Positions 1 through 5,589 are shown, counted from the stretch's first letter. The stretch: DNA of 6,095 nucleotides from Gemmatimonadota bacterium (GCA_022573095.1 JACZUR010000143.1:1-6095), one strand, 5' to 3'. Notes: generated from the sequence alone by a model not told the origin. Program-made: numbers and translations.

Positions 1-137
1 AGCATCTTGTGTAGCATGCCGGCGGAGTTGTCGGGGAGTCCGAGCAGGTCCACGAGTTCTCTGAGGATTTCTTCTTTCCCGGATCCCGAGAGCGAGAGAT
101 TGATTCTATCTTCTTTGAAGAAATCTATAAGTCGCAT
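1..137 (-). CDS. PTS EIIA / PtsN-like protein, 5' end only (partial)
   Basis: The minus strand reads from an ATG at 137-135 to the window edge without a stop. It gives about 45 residues beginning MRLIDFFKEDRINLSL, followed by a helix-like stretch KEEILRELVDLLG. The start resembles the first beta strand and helix of nitrogen-type or fructose-type PTS IIA domains, which usually begin with a short 'L.dfl..d.i.l.l....KeEal.eLv.ll' pattern. In that family a phosphorylated histidine passes phosphate in a regulatory phosphorelay, but that residue would lie outside the window, so function cannot be confirmed. The gene is divergent from dus and has its own likely promoter. No clear Shine-Dalgarno sequence precedes the ATG. 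The plus-strand reading frame across the same bases looks like a low-complexity shadow. The identification rests on the N-terminal pattern alone. Confidence 0.62.
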   Translation of the reverse strand, partial: MRLIDFFKEDRINLSLSGSGKEEILRELVDLLGLPDNSAGMLHKM

Positions 138-165
138 GGGTGTCGCGTGGCAGAAAACAAGCCGA

Positions 166-195
166 AACGTAACGGGAATCGCCGGGTACTGTCAA
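166..195 (-). promoter_or_regulatory. Putative sigma70-type promoter of the PtsN-like gene
   Basis: On the minus strand there is a perfect -35 box, TTGACA (195-190), an 18-base spacer and TACGTT (171-166) as a -10 box that keeps the T-A-n-n-n-T frame. Transcription would begin near 159, leaving a leader of about 22 bases before the ATG at 137. The -10 match is modest. Confidence 0.45.
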
Positions 196-209
196 ACCTC
201 CCAGGTTGA
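192..209. repeat. Inverted repeat between the divergent promoters
   Basis: AACCT (195-199), spacer CCC, AGGTT (203-207) is a perfect 5-base inverted repeat. With one bulged base it extends to TCA...TGA on the outside. Its arms run into the -35 boxes of both divergent promoters. It could be an operator serving both genes, or a by-product of two facing -35 elements. No known regulator site is recognised. Confidence 0.35.
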
Positions 210-234
210 TAGGCGTCGGAGAGGCCGTTAACTT
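206..234 (+). promoter_or_regulatory. Putative promoter of dus, probably leaderless
   Basis: TTGATA (206-211) matches five of six -35 consensus bases. It is followed by a 17-base spacer and TAACTT (229-234), a T-A-n-n-n-T -10 box. The -10 box ends only 6 bases before the ATG at 241, so transcription would start at or next to the A of the start codon. A purine-rich GGAGAGG lies at 218-224, but it is 16 bases from the ATG, too far to act as a Shine-Dalgarno sequence, and would not be transcribed from this promoter. Confidence 0.5.
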
Positions 235-240
235 GGCGTC

Positions 241-1224
241 ATGCATTTTCCGTATCCGGTAGAGCACAAAATACCGCTTTTTCTTGCCCCCATGGCGGGT
301 GTCTCTGAATCTCCCTTCAGAGCGCTGTGCCGGTCGTTCGGGGCTGACGTCGTGGTCTCAGAGTTCCTCTCGTGCGAAGGGCTCCGGCGCGGCGTCAAGA
401 ACGTCCACGATGGCGCTTACTTCACCGCGAAAGAGCGGCCAATAGGAATACAGCTTTACGGATCCGATCCGAAGGGTATGGCGGAGGCGGCCGGGCTCGT
501 CACCGAGCACTACCAACCGAACTTTGTGGACATCAACTTCGGCTGTCCCGTCAAGAAGGTTGTCCGGCGTAACGGTGGCTCGGGATGTCTCAAGGATCTC
601 TCGTTGGTGGACCGGATCATCAAGGCAGTGATAACCGCTACTGACCTTCCGGTAACGGTGAAAATTAGGAGCGGATGGGATGAATCTTCCCGTGACCCGG
701 TTGAGATCGCTCTCCGCTGTCAGGACGCCGGGGCTAAGGTCGTCACCCTCCATCCCCGAGCAAGATCGCAGATGTACCGAGGCGATGCCAACTGGGATGA
801 AATTGCCGCCGTTGTGGAGAGTCTCGATATCCCCGTCGTCGGGAATGGTGATATTCGCTCGGCCTCTGATGTAGACACGATGCGGCGGCAGACGAGCTGT
901 GCCGGGATCATGATCGGCAGGGGGTCCTTCGGTAACCCATGGATATTCCAGCAGGCCCGGGCGTTGCTCGATGGCGCTGTGGCTTCCCCGGATCCGCGTG
1001 CCGCGGAGCGGCTACATACTGCTCTGCGTCATGCGGAGCTCGCTCTCAGAGTTCAGGGAGAAGGACGCAAGACTATACTTGAACTCAGAAAACATCTTGG
1101 GTGGTATGTGAAGGGTCTCCCGGGAGCCGGCGAATTGCGGGGAAGGTTGCACCGTGTCGAATCGTTTCTCGAGATTACTCGGGTACTTGCTGAGTATCTA
1201 GCACCGGCGAGCGCGGCAGTTTGA
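241..1224 (+). CDS. dusB: tRNA-dihydrouridine synthase, DusB type
   Basis: This FMN enzyme reduces uridine to dihydrouridine in the D-loop of tRNAs with NAD(P)H in the cytoplasm. The 327-residue product is full length for the family. An FMN-binding TIM barrel begins with LFLAPMAGVSESPFR (residues 13-27). DINFGCP (97-103) carries the expected catalytic Cys102. KIRSGW (141-146), H171-P-R-A-R, GNGDI (201-205) and IGRGSFGNPWIF (225-236) are the flavin and phosphate-binding loops. The C-terminal helical tRNA-binding domain includes RKHLGWYVKG (283-292). The early APMAGVSESPFRALC segment and the MGCPxKKV-like motif point to DusB rather than DusA or DusC. The ATG at 241 is the only good start, since the product begins with the usual short lead-in before the first barrel strand. 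Its stop overlaps the larB start, so the two are likely co-transcribed and translationally coupled. Family assignment is firm; the exact tRNA position modified is not visible. Confidence 0.95.
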   Translation: MHFPYPVEHKIPLFLAPMAGVSESPFRALCRSFGADVVVSEFLSCEGLRRGVKNVHDGAYFTAKERPIGIQLYGSDPKGMAEAAGLVTEHYQPNFVDINFGCPVKKVVRRNGGSGCLKDLSLVDRIIKAVITATDLPVTVKIRSGWDESSRDPVEIALRCQDAGAKVVTLHPRARSQMYRGDANWDEIAAVVESLDIPVVGNGDIRSASDVDTMRRQTSCAGIMIGRGSFGNPWIFQQARALLDGAVASPDPRAAERLHTALRHAELALRVQGEGRKTILELRKHLGWYVKGLPGAGELRGRLHRVESFLEITRVLAEYLAPASAAV

Positions 1225-1979
1225 AAGCCGCCAACCTCTCGGCGCTGCTGGCGGAGGTCGCGTCCGGGTCCATTACTACGTCGGACGCTGTTGCACGTCT
1301 GCGAAGCTTCGAAGTTGACGACTTGGAGTTCGCCCGTGTGGATCATCTTCGGCCCCTTACCCAGGGTCACCAGGAAGTTGTGTTTTGTCAGGGCAAGACG
1401 CTCGATCAGGTCTTGGGCATATGCGAGTCCCTAGCTGAGCGTGGAGGTGGATTCTTGGCCACCCGGGCGGATGAGGATATCAGAAAGGGACTGCGACAGC
1501 GGTTCCCGACCGCCCATGTAAACGAGCTTGGGCGGACTGTCCACCTCGAGCCCAAAAAAGGGGGGGGTGTCGAGATAACCGGAAACGGTACCATATTGAT
1601 AACCTGTGCGGGCACGGCGGATCTACCAGTAGTGGAGGAGGCCAGGGTCGTTGCCCGCGCGTTCGGCAACAAAGTTGAGACGCTGAACGATGTTGGCGTG
1701 GCGGGTATCCACCGGCTCCTGGCCGAAAAAGAGGTTCTGAGCCGGGCAAACGTGGTTATAGTTGTTGCGGGGATGGACGGCGCTTTGGCGAGCGTTGTCG
1801 GTGGGATGGTGGCTGTGCCGGTGATCGCTGTCCCGACCAGCACTGGATATGGAGCGTCCTTGGGGGGGCTTTCAGCCCTGCTCGCAATGTTGAACTCGTG
1901 CGCCTCAGGCGTTACCGTGGTAAACATCGATAACGGATTCGGAGCCGCCGCAGCTGCGTCCCGGATCAACCACCTCTGA
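1221..1979 (+). CDS. larB: LarB: pyridinium-3,5-biscarboxylic acid mononucleotide synthase (NCAIR mutase/PurE-related)
   Basis: LarB carboxylates and hydrolyses nicotinic acid adenine dinucleotide in the first step towards the nickel-pincer nucleotide cofactor, best known from lactate racemase. The 252-residue product has the usual length. A short helical N-terminus is followed by RVDHLRPLTQGHQEVVFCQGKT (39-60), the LarB signature before the PurE-like (AIRC) domain. That domain contains ITCAGTADLPVVEEA (127-141), NDVGVAGIHRLL (156-167), VVAGMDGALASVVGG (181-195) and VPTSTGYGASLGGLSALLAML (204-224). The reactive cysteine expected in LarB lies in NSCASG (Cys227). The C-terminus VVNIDNGFGAA is also typical. 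The start is TTG at 1221, inside the dus stop (TTGA overlap). The LarB N-terminal pattern begins right there and no better start exists. No larC, larE or larA lies in the window, so the cofactor's user is unknown. An A6G8 run at 1554-1567 leaves the frame intact. Confidence 0.93.
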   Translation: MKAANLSALLAEVASGSITTSDAVARLRSFEVDDLEFARVDHLRPLTQGHQEVVFCQGKTLDQVLGICESLAERGGGFLATRADEDIRKGLRQRFPTAHVNELGRTVHLEPKKGGGVEITGNGTILITCAGTADLPVVEEARVVARAFGNKVETLNDVGVAGIHRLLAEKEVLSRANVVIVVAGMDGALASVVGGMVAVPVIAVPTSTGYGASLGGLSALLAMLNSCASGVTVVNIDNGFGAAAAASRINHL

Positions 1980-1987
1980 GCTTGGCT

Positions 1988-3400
1988 ATGTATCAAACAG
2001 TTGCCCTTCTTTTGATAGGATTGGTAGGTGGAGGCTTCGCAGGCCTATTGTTGGGTCGTCGGGGGTCTCGCGGCCGGCGCTCTAGCTCGGCAGAGAGTGT
2101 GCGGCAGATGCTTGATCTCGTTCGGAGAGCCCATGGGTGCGAACTTGCGTGCCTCGTAGACCGGCGAGGGGGGAGTATCACAGCGGCATCGGATCCTTCG
2201 CCTTCACCGGAAGTAGTCGAAAGCGTCCTGGCGGCCGCCAAACAGTCGATGGTCGAACGGCGCATGAACACTTCTCGGGATGCCGGAACCACGGTCTCGA
2301 TCGGGGACGGAAGCCTAGGAGCCGCGGTAAGCTCTAGCGACATGGGCGACGCCGTCGTGGAGGCCGCTGCCACCGATCTCCGCAACTTGATTACCGGTCT
2401 GAGACTTCAGAGGCCGTCTGCGCCTGCGATGGCGGTGCAGGCGAGTATTTCGACCGAGCGGCAGGCGTTTGCCGGATCGGTTGAAGGGATGGCGGTTGCA
2501 CTCGCTGAAGCGGCACGTGGGCTCTGCAAGAGGCCGACGGTAGTAGTTGTCCGCGACGTCAGGAGCAAAGCCGCGAAGGTCGTCGCGGTGTCGCAAGGAG
2601 TCGATCGGCGGCTGGTCGGCGTTCATGTGTTGACGGATTCAGCGGTGGGAAGAGCCTGCTTCGGCGCGACTCCGGTTGAAGGACGCACGCGAGTTGAGTT
2701 ATTCGGGCACCGTGGAGACACTCGCCGCCGTCACGATCTGCAGGGGGTCGCGTTTCCGCTCAGAGATGGCCAAATAGGGGTGGGTGCTTTGGTAGTGTTG
2801 GGTCCCATCAAGCACTTGAACGCTTCCGCGCGGCATAACCTCGAAGAGTTGGCCGCCGAAGGCGGTCCTAAGATCTCGAGCGCGATGGCTATTCGAAGCT
2901 CAGATTTGAGGGTGGGTATTGACCAGCTCACGGGGTTGGCGAATCGCAGAATGCTGGGCGAGTTGATGGGATCAGTAGGCAACACAACTTGTTCGCTTGT
3001 TCTCGTTCAGATAGACCAGCTTGAAAAGGTTTCACAGACATACGGGCGCAAGGCAGGTGAGGCGGCCATCAAACACGTCGTGAGAATCTTATTGAACGCG
3101 CTTAGAGATGAAGACGAGGCTGGGCGAGTCGGTGAATCCCAATTCGCACTTTGGCTTCCCGACGCCCCTGGAGATGGAGGAATCACTGTGGCCGAGCGAG
3201 TGCGAATCGCGACTGAGACCACGCCGTGGGACTGGGTGGGAACAGAGGCGAAATTGACTCTGTCGGTGGGTATTGCCTCGTGTCCAGATCCCGTCGAAAA
3301 GGTTTCCCAGCTCTATGAAGCTGCGGACGGAGCGCTCTCTGTTGCGAAGGAAAAGGGTAACACCGTCGAGGTTTATGGGGCGGAAGTTGACCAGGAATAA
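1988..3400 (+). CDS. Membrane-anchored GAF-GGDEF protein with a degenerate catalytic site
   Basis: The product has 470 residues from the ATG at 1988. A TTG at 1982 would add two, but a weak GAG 7 bases upstream favours the ATG. An N-terminal hydrophobic segment (about residues 5-22) ends in a positively charged run (RRGSRGRR), suggesting one membrane anchor with the rest in the cytoplasm. A small alpha/beta domain (about 35-140) precedes a GAF-like sensor domain (about 160-300), then a GGDEF domain (310-466). The GGDEF fold is clear: DQLTGLANRR (312-321), LTLSVGIAS (423-431) and AADGALSVAKEKGN (445-458). The catalytic signature is G-E-S-Q-F (382-386) instead of GGDEF, and the D-x-D metal motif reads Q-I-D. 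Diguanylate cyclase activity is therefore unlikely. An RxxD motif (RDED, 373-376) sits five residues before the signature, the spacing of the c-di-GMP inhibitory site, so the domain may bind c-di-GMP. It lies 8 bases after larB, probably in the same transcript. Confidence 0.87.
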   Translation: MYQTVALLLIGLVGGGFAGLLLGRRGSRGRRSSSAESVRQMLDLVRRAHGCELACLVDRRGGSITAASDPSPSPEVVESVLAAAKQSMVERRMNTSRDAGTTVSIGDGSLGAAVSSSDMGDAVVEAAATDLRNLITGLRLQRPSAPAMAVQASISTERQAFAGSVEGMAVALAEAARGLCKRPTVVVVRDVRSKAAKVVAVSQGVDRRLVGVHVLTDSAVGRACFGATPVEGRTRVELFGHRGDTRRRHDLQGVAFPLRDGQIGVGALVVLGPIKHLNASARHNLEELAAEGGPKISSAMAIRSSDLRVGIDQLTGLANRRMLGELMGSVGNTTCSLVLVQIDQLEKVSQTYGRKAGEAAIKHVVRILLNALRDEDEAGRVGESQFALWLPDAPGDGGITVAERVRIATETTPWDWVGTEAKLTLSVGIASCPDPVEKVSQLYEAADGALSVAKEKGNTVEVYGAEVDQE

Positions 3401-3416
3401 AGTCCGTAACTATCTT
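3387..3416 (+). promoter_or_regulatory. Putative promoter of the tmRNA gene
   Basis: TTGACC (3387-3392) is a near-consensus -35 box lying over the last codons of the GGDEF gene. After an 18-base spacer comes TATCTT (3411-3416). The end of the -10 box is 11 bases from the mature tmRNA 5' end at 3428, so a few extra 5' bases would be expected and removed by RNase P. No terminator separates the GGDEF gene from the tmRNA, so read-through could also supply transcripts. Confidence 0.5.
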
Positions 3417-3427
3417 TCTCTTCGAAA

Positions 3428-3780
3428 GGGGGCGATTGGTTTCGACGGGCTTTGTGAAAATATTGCTGCGCGCCCAGGTTTCCCGGTAACCTGGTAAAAC
3501 ACCTGGAAAAACAACAATTGCCAATAACAACCTGGCATTGGCCGCTTAAGCTTAGCTTATAGCGCCTGCTCTGGTGCGCCGCCCGCCCGAGGCGGTCCCA
3601 GGGTATCGATAAGTCGGGCTGGCGGACCACACCGCTTCCGAGTGGCTCGCGAGATTAAGGAAGCTTGTCTGCCGGGAGACTGGTTGCGTGTCAACCGGTG
3701 GAGAGATCAAACGCAGCCTACGCGTGTAGAAGCAGTGTTGGACTGAGGTTCGGACCGGGGTTCGATTCCCCGCGCCTCCA
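3428..3780 (+). ncRNA. ssrA: tmRNA (transfer-messenger RNA), complete
   Basis: tmRNA acts with SmpB to rescue ribosomes stalled on mRNAs lacking a stop codon and tags the unfinished protein for proteolysis. The 353-base gene starts with GGGGGCG (3428-3434), followed by the conserved GATTGGTTTCGACGGG of the D-loop analogue. The 3' acceptor strand CGCCTCC (3773-3779) pairs along all 7 positions, including G-U at position 3, the alanine identity pair. A is the discriminator (3780). CCA is not encoded. The T-arm is CGGGG-TTCGATT-CCCCG (3756-3772). A 7-bp hairpin before the tag (3474-3480 with 3488-3494) fits pseudoknot 1. The tag frame lies at 3505-3549. The region between the tag and the tRNA-like 3' end is GC-rich and repeatedly self-complementary, as expected for the later pseudoknots, which I did not fold in full. 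It is one-piece and unpermuted. Confidence 0.97.
3505..3549 (+). other. tmRNA proteolysis-tag reading frame
   Basis: From GGA at 3505 the frame reads GKTTIANNNLALAA and stops at TAA (3547-3549). A second in-frame stop, TAG, follows at 3553-3555. With the alanine carried by tmRNA, the appended peptide would be AGKTTIANNNLALAA. The C-terminal LALAA matches the usual ALAA degron recognised by ClpXP-type proteases. The resume codon is inferred by likeness to GK-starting tags such as that of Bacillus. Starting at GCC 3520 would give only nine residues and is less likely. Confidence 0.85.
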
Positions 3781-3793
3781 TCGCCAGTAACTG

Positions 3794-3820
3794 GCCAGCC
3801 GAAAGGCTGGCTTTCTCGTT
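3794..3820 (+). terminator. Intrinsic terminator of the tmRNA gene
   Basis: GCCAGCC (3794-3800), loop GAAA and GGCTGGC (3805-3811) form a perfect 7-bp stem with a stable GNRA tetraloop. The T-rich tract TTTCTCGTT follows. A smaller hairpin, GCCAG-TAA-CTGGC (3783-3795), overlaps the first stem by two bases, so the two cannot both form completely. The terminator starts 14 bases after the tmRNA 3' end and ends 20 bases before the next start codon. Confidence 0.85.
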
Positions 3821-3830
3821 CTAACTTCAT

Positions 3831-3836
3831 AGGGGG
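3831..3836 (+). promoter_or_regulatory. Shine-Dalgarno sequence that supports the TTG start of the selenoprotein candidate
   Basis: AGGGGG lies 4 bases before TTG 3841, a rather short but usable spacing. It is the only purine-rich site in the region in the right place. By contrast the GTG at 3940, the start a gene finder would choose, has a weaker context and begins after the conserved redox motif. Confidence 0.55.
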
Positions 3837-3840
3837 TCTG

Positions 3841-4182
3841 TTGCACGCCATCGATTGGGCTTATCTCCGCCCTGGGTGAAGTACGTGCAAGAAAGCGCGG
3901 GAGTTTCTCGCGCAACGCGGTTTCGAGGTAGAGCTTGCCGTGAACGCCCGAAAAGAAAGAATAGCAAGGGCCGGTGCTCTGGCGATTCTTAGCGAGGTAG
4001 ACGAACTGTATGTCGCGCGAGGAAGACGCTTTGATATCGTCGCTATTTCTGACGGTCAAGTTGCAAAAGTATCACTAAGGCAGGTTCTCGGCCCGACTGG
4101 CAACATGCGCGCTCCGGCGTTGCGCAGCGGGCGCAAGCTGATCGTTGGATTCAGCGCGGAGATGTACGAACTGGCTCTCTAG
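3841..4182 (+). CDS. Candidate selenoprotein: ArsC/Spx-family thioredoxin-fold protein with U-S-T-C motif (in-frame UGA at 3877-3879)
   Basis: Read through the UGA, the frame gives 113 residues beginning MHAIDWAYLRPG-U-STCKKAREFL. Sec13 and Cys16 form a UxxC redox pair at the end of the first beta strand and start of the first helix, where ArsC/Spx-family proteins carry CxxC or a single Cys. The rest is an intact domain: NARKERI (35-41), a helix, VDELYVARGRRF, then LGPTGNMRAP (83-92), where Pro92 fits the thioredoxin-fold cis-proline, and LIVGFSAEMY. The length is normal for the family only when the part before UGA is included. Both sides of the UGA read as one family. UGA ends dus and larB, so it is not a general Trp codon here. 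A SECIS-like hairpin follows. A likely role is cytoplasmic thiol-disulfide or peroxide/arsenate-type redox chemistry; the substrate is unknown. Alternatives are a nonsense mutation or a sequencing error of a TGC/TGT codon. The start is TTG 3841. The stop overlaps purF's stop. Confidence 0.78.
3884..3919 (+). promoter_or_regulatory. Bacterial SECIS-like stem-loop downstream of the UGA
   Basis: GCGCGGG (3895-3901) pairs with CTCGCGC (3907-3913), 7 bp with one G-U, closing the loop AGTTT (3902-3906). A lower stem pairs 3884-3887 with 3916-3919 across an asymmetric internal loop. The apical loop begins 22 bases after the UGA and has a G in its first two bases. Both properties agree with the known loose bacterial SECIS consensus for SelB recruitment. 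An alternative fold pairs GAG with CTC around a TTT loop with two bulged Gs. The element lies inside the coding sequence, as bacterial SECIS elements do. It was paired by eye without energy calculation. Confidence 0.6.
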
Positions 4183-5588
4183 GGGCGATTGTTACGGGTA
4201 GCAGGAATCAACTCGGACGCGGCGTCGCCTTCAACTTTGTCATCTGGTGGAGGGATCGGGTAATCGCCGGAGAAGCACGCGTGGCAGTAGCTGCCCTGGT
4301 CGCCGCCGGCGGCCGCCAGCATGCTCTCTAAGGAAAGATATTCAAGCGACTCCAGCCCCAAATATTGCCGGATTTCTTCGACAGAGCGGTTTGAAGCGAC
4401 CAATTCGTCTCTCGTAGGCGTGTCTATTCCGTAGTAACACGATCCCGTAATCGGTGGCGATGCGATGCGAAGATGTATCTCCCTGGCACCAGCCTGGCGG
4501 ATCATCTGAATCAGCGATTTAGCAGTCGTGCCCCTGACCAGCGAATCGTCGACGACGACCACCCTCTTGCCGTTGATAACCTCGCGTACTGGATTGTACT
4601 TGATACGGACTTTGGCGCTGCGGCTACTCTGGTCTGGACTGATAAAGGTTCGGCCAACGTAGTGATTTCGAATGAGGCCGTGTTCCAGAGCGAGACCGCT
4701 TTCTTGGGCGAATCCGAGTGCCATGGCATTCGACGAATCGGGGACCGAGAAGACGCAATCGCACTCGGGAGCGGGGTGTTCCCGGGCCAGATGACGACCC
4801 AGCGCGCGGCGGGTAGCCTCCACGGAGCGCCCGAACACGACCGAGTCAGGACGCGAGAAATAGACGAGTTCAAAGACACAGCGGCGATGGGGTTTGGGTT
4901 CAAGATCCGGAAGGTTCTTGATCCGTCCGTCGTCAATCTTTAGCCACTCACCGGGCTGGAGTTCTCTTTCCCGCTCAGCTCCAATGATGTCTAGCGCGCA
5001 CGTCTCAGACGCTACTACGTAACCGCCGTTCAATTTTCCGACGACGAGTGGGCGAAAACCCCTGGGATCGACTATTGCATACAACGTTCTTCCAACGGTC
5101 AGAATCAGCGAGTACGCCCCTTCGATGCGCTCCAGTGCGTCGAGGATCTGATCTTCCGGTTCTCGAGCCTCGGACCGAGCAATCAGATGCACGATGACTT
5201 CCGAGTCAGATGACGACTGGAAGATCGAGCCGTTTCTGACCAGGTCCGATCTCAATTGGGTTGCGTTCGTCAGGTTTCCATTGTGCGCTAGTGCCAGCGG
5301 GCCGTGGTGGTAGTTAACGATGCAGGGCTGAGCATTGACGAGTACGGAGCTGCCGGCGGTGGAGTAGCGAGTGTGTCCTACTGCGGTATCGCCGGGCAGT
5401 TCGCTCAGGGCCGTGGGAGTAACTACGTCCTGTACAAGCCCCATGCCGCGGCGCGAGTGGACGTGCAGGCTTTCGTCGACCGAAACGATTCCCGCAGACT
5501 CCTGACCTCGATGCTGGAGAGAATACAGTCCAGAATAGGTCAATTCTGCGGCTCGGTCCACTCCTGATACACCGAATATTCCGCACAT
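4179..5588 (-). CDS. purF: Amidophosphoribosyltransferase (glutamine PRPP amidotransferase)
   Basis: PurF makes 5-phosphoribosylamine from PRPP and glutamine, the first step of purine synthesis. The 469-residue product is full length. The class II glutaminase domain begins directly at Met-Cys2-GIFGVSG, so Cys2 becomes the N-terminal nucleophile after methionine removal. There is no propeptide of the kind found in Bacillus. LQHRGQESAGI (25-35), GHTRYST (71-77) and AHNGNLTN (101-108) are its signature motifs. The phosphoribosyltransferase domain carries the PRPP loop VVVVDDSLVRGTT (343-355). Four cysteines sit where iron-sulfur PurF enzymes bind their cluster: Cys237, Cys384, Cys435 and Cys438 (YCHAC), so a [4Fe-4S] cluster is expected. 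The start lies 1 base after the purL stop; a GGAAGAG site inside the end of purL (5600-5594) supports it. The TAG stop overlaps that of the convergent selenoprotein candidate. Confidence 0.97.
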   Translation of the reverse strand: MCGIFGVSGVDRAAELTYSGLYSLQHRGQESAGIVSVDESLHVHSRRGMGLVQDVVTPTALSELPGDTAVGHTRYSTAGSSVLVNAQPCIVNYHHGPLALAHNGNLTNATQLRSDLVRNGSIFQSSSDSEVIVHLIARSEAREPEDQILDALERIEGAYSLILTVGRTLYAIVDPRGFRPLVVGKLNGGYVVASETCALDIIGAERERELQPGEWLKIDDGRIKNLPDLEPKPHRRCVFELVYFSRPDSVVFGRSVEATRRALGRHLAREHPAPECDCVFSVPDSSNAMALGFAQESGLALEHGLIRNHYVGRTFISPDQSSRSAKVRIKYNPVREVINGKRVVVVDDSLVRGTTAKSLIQMIRQAGAREIHLRIASPPITGSCYYGIDTPTRDELVASNRSVEEIRQYLGLESLEYLSLESMLAAAGGDQGSYCHACFSGDYPIPPPDDKVEGDAASELIPATRNNRP

Positions 5589-5589
5589 A

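Noticed and set aside
7..231. Plus-strand open frame of 74 residues at the left edge
   Set aside because: Its product is Ser/Arg-rich and resembles nothing. It lies opposite the PtsN-like start and crosses both divergent promoters, so it is a shadow frame.
1406..1996. 196-residue minus-strand frame opposite larB
   Set aside because: Low-complexity Ser/Thr/Pro-rich shadow of larB, whose motifs are clear on the plus strand.
3877..3879. UGA read as tryptophan (alternative genetic code)
   Set aside because: dus and larB end in UGA at positions expected for their family lengths, and Trp is encoded normally by TGG in the same proteins.
3718..4059. Minus-strand open frame across the tmRNA 3' end and the selenoprotein candidate
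   Set aside because: It covers tmRNA, terminator and a recognisable plus-strand gene. The residues RRGESNPGP are the typical spurious translation of the complement of a tRNA-like T-arm region.
3940..4182. An 80-residue protein starting at GTG 3940
   Set aside because: It lacks the first strand, the redox motif and the first helix of the ArsC-like fold, all of which are present in the same frame upstream if UGA is read as Sec.
4182..4260. Terminator for the selenoprotein candidate inside the purF 3' end
   Set aside because: Only short GC-rich self-complementary pieces are present without a T-run on either strand, not enough to call a terminator.
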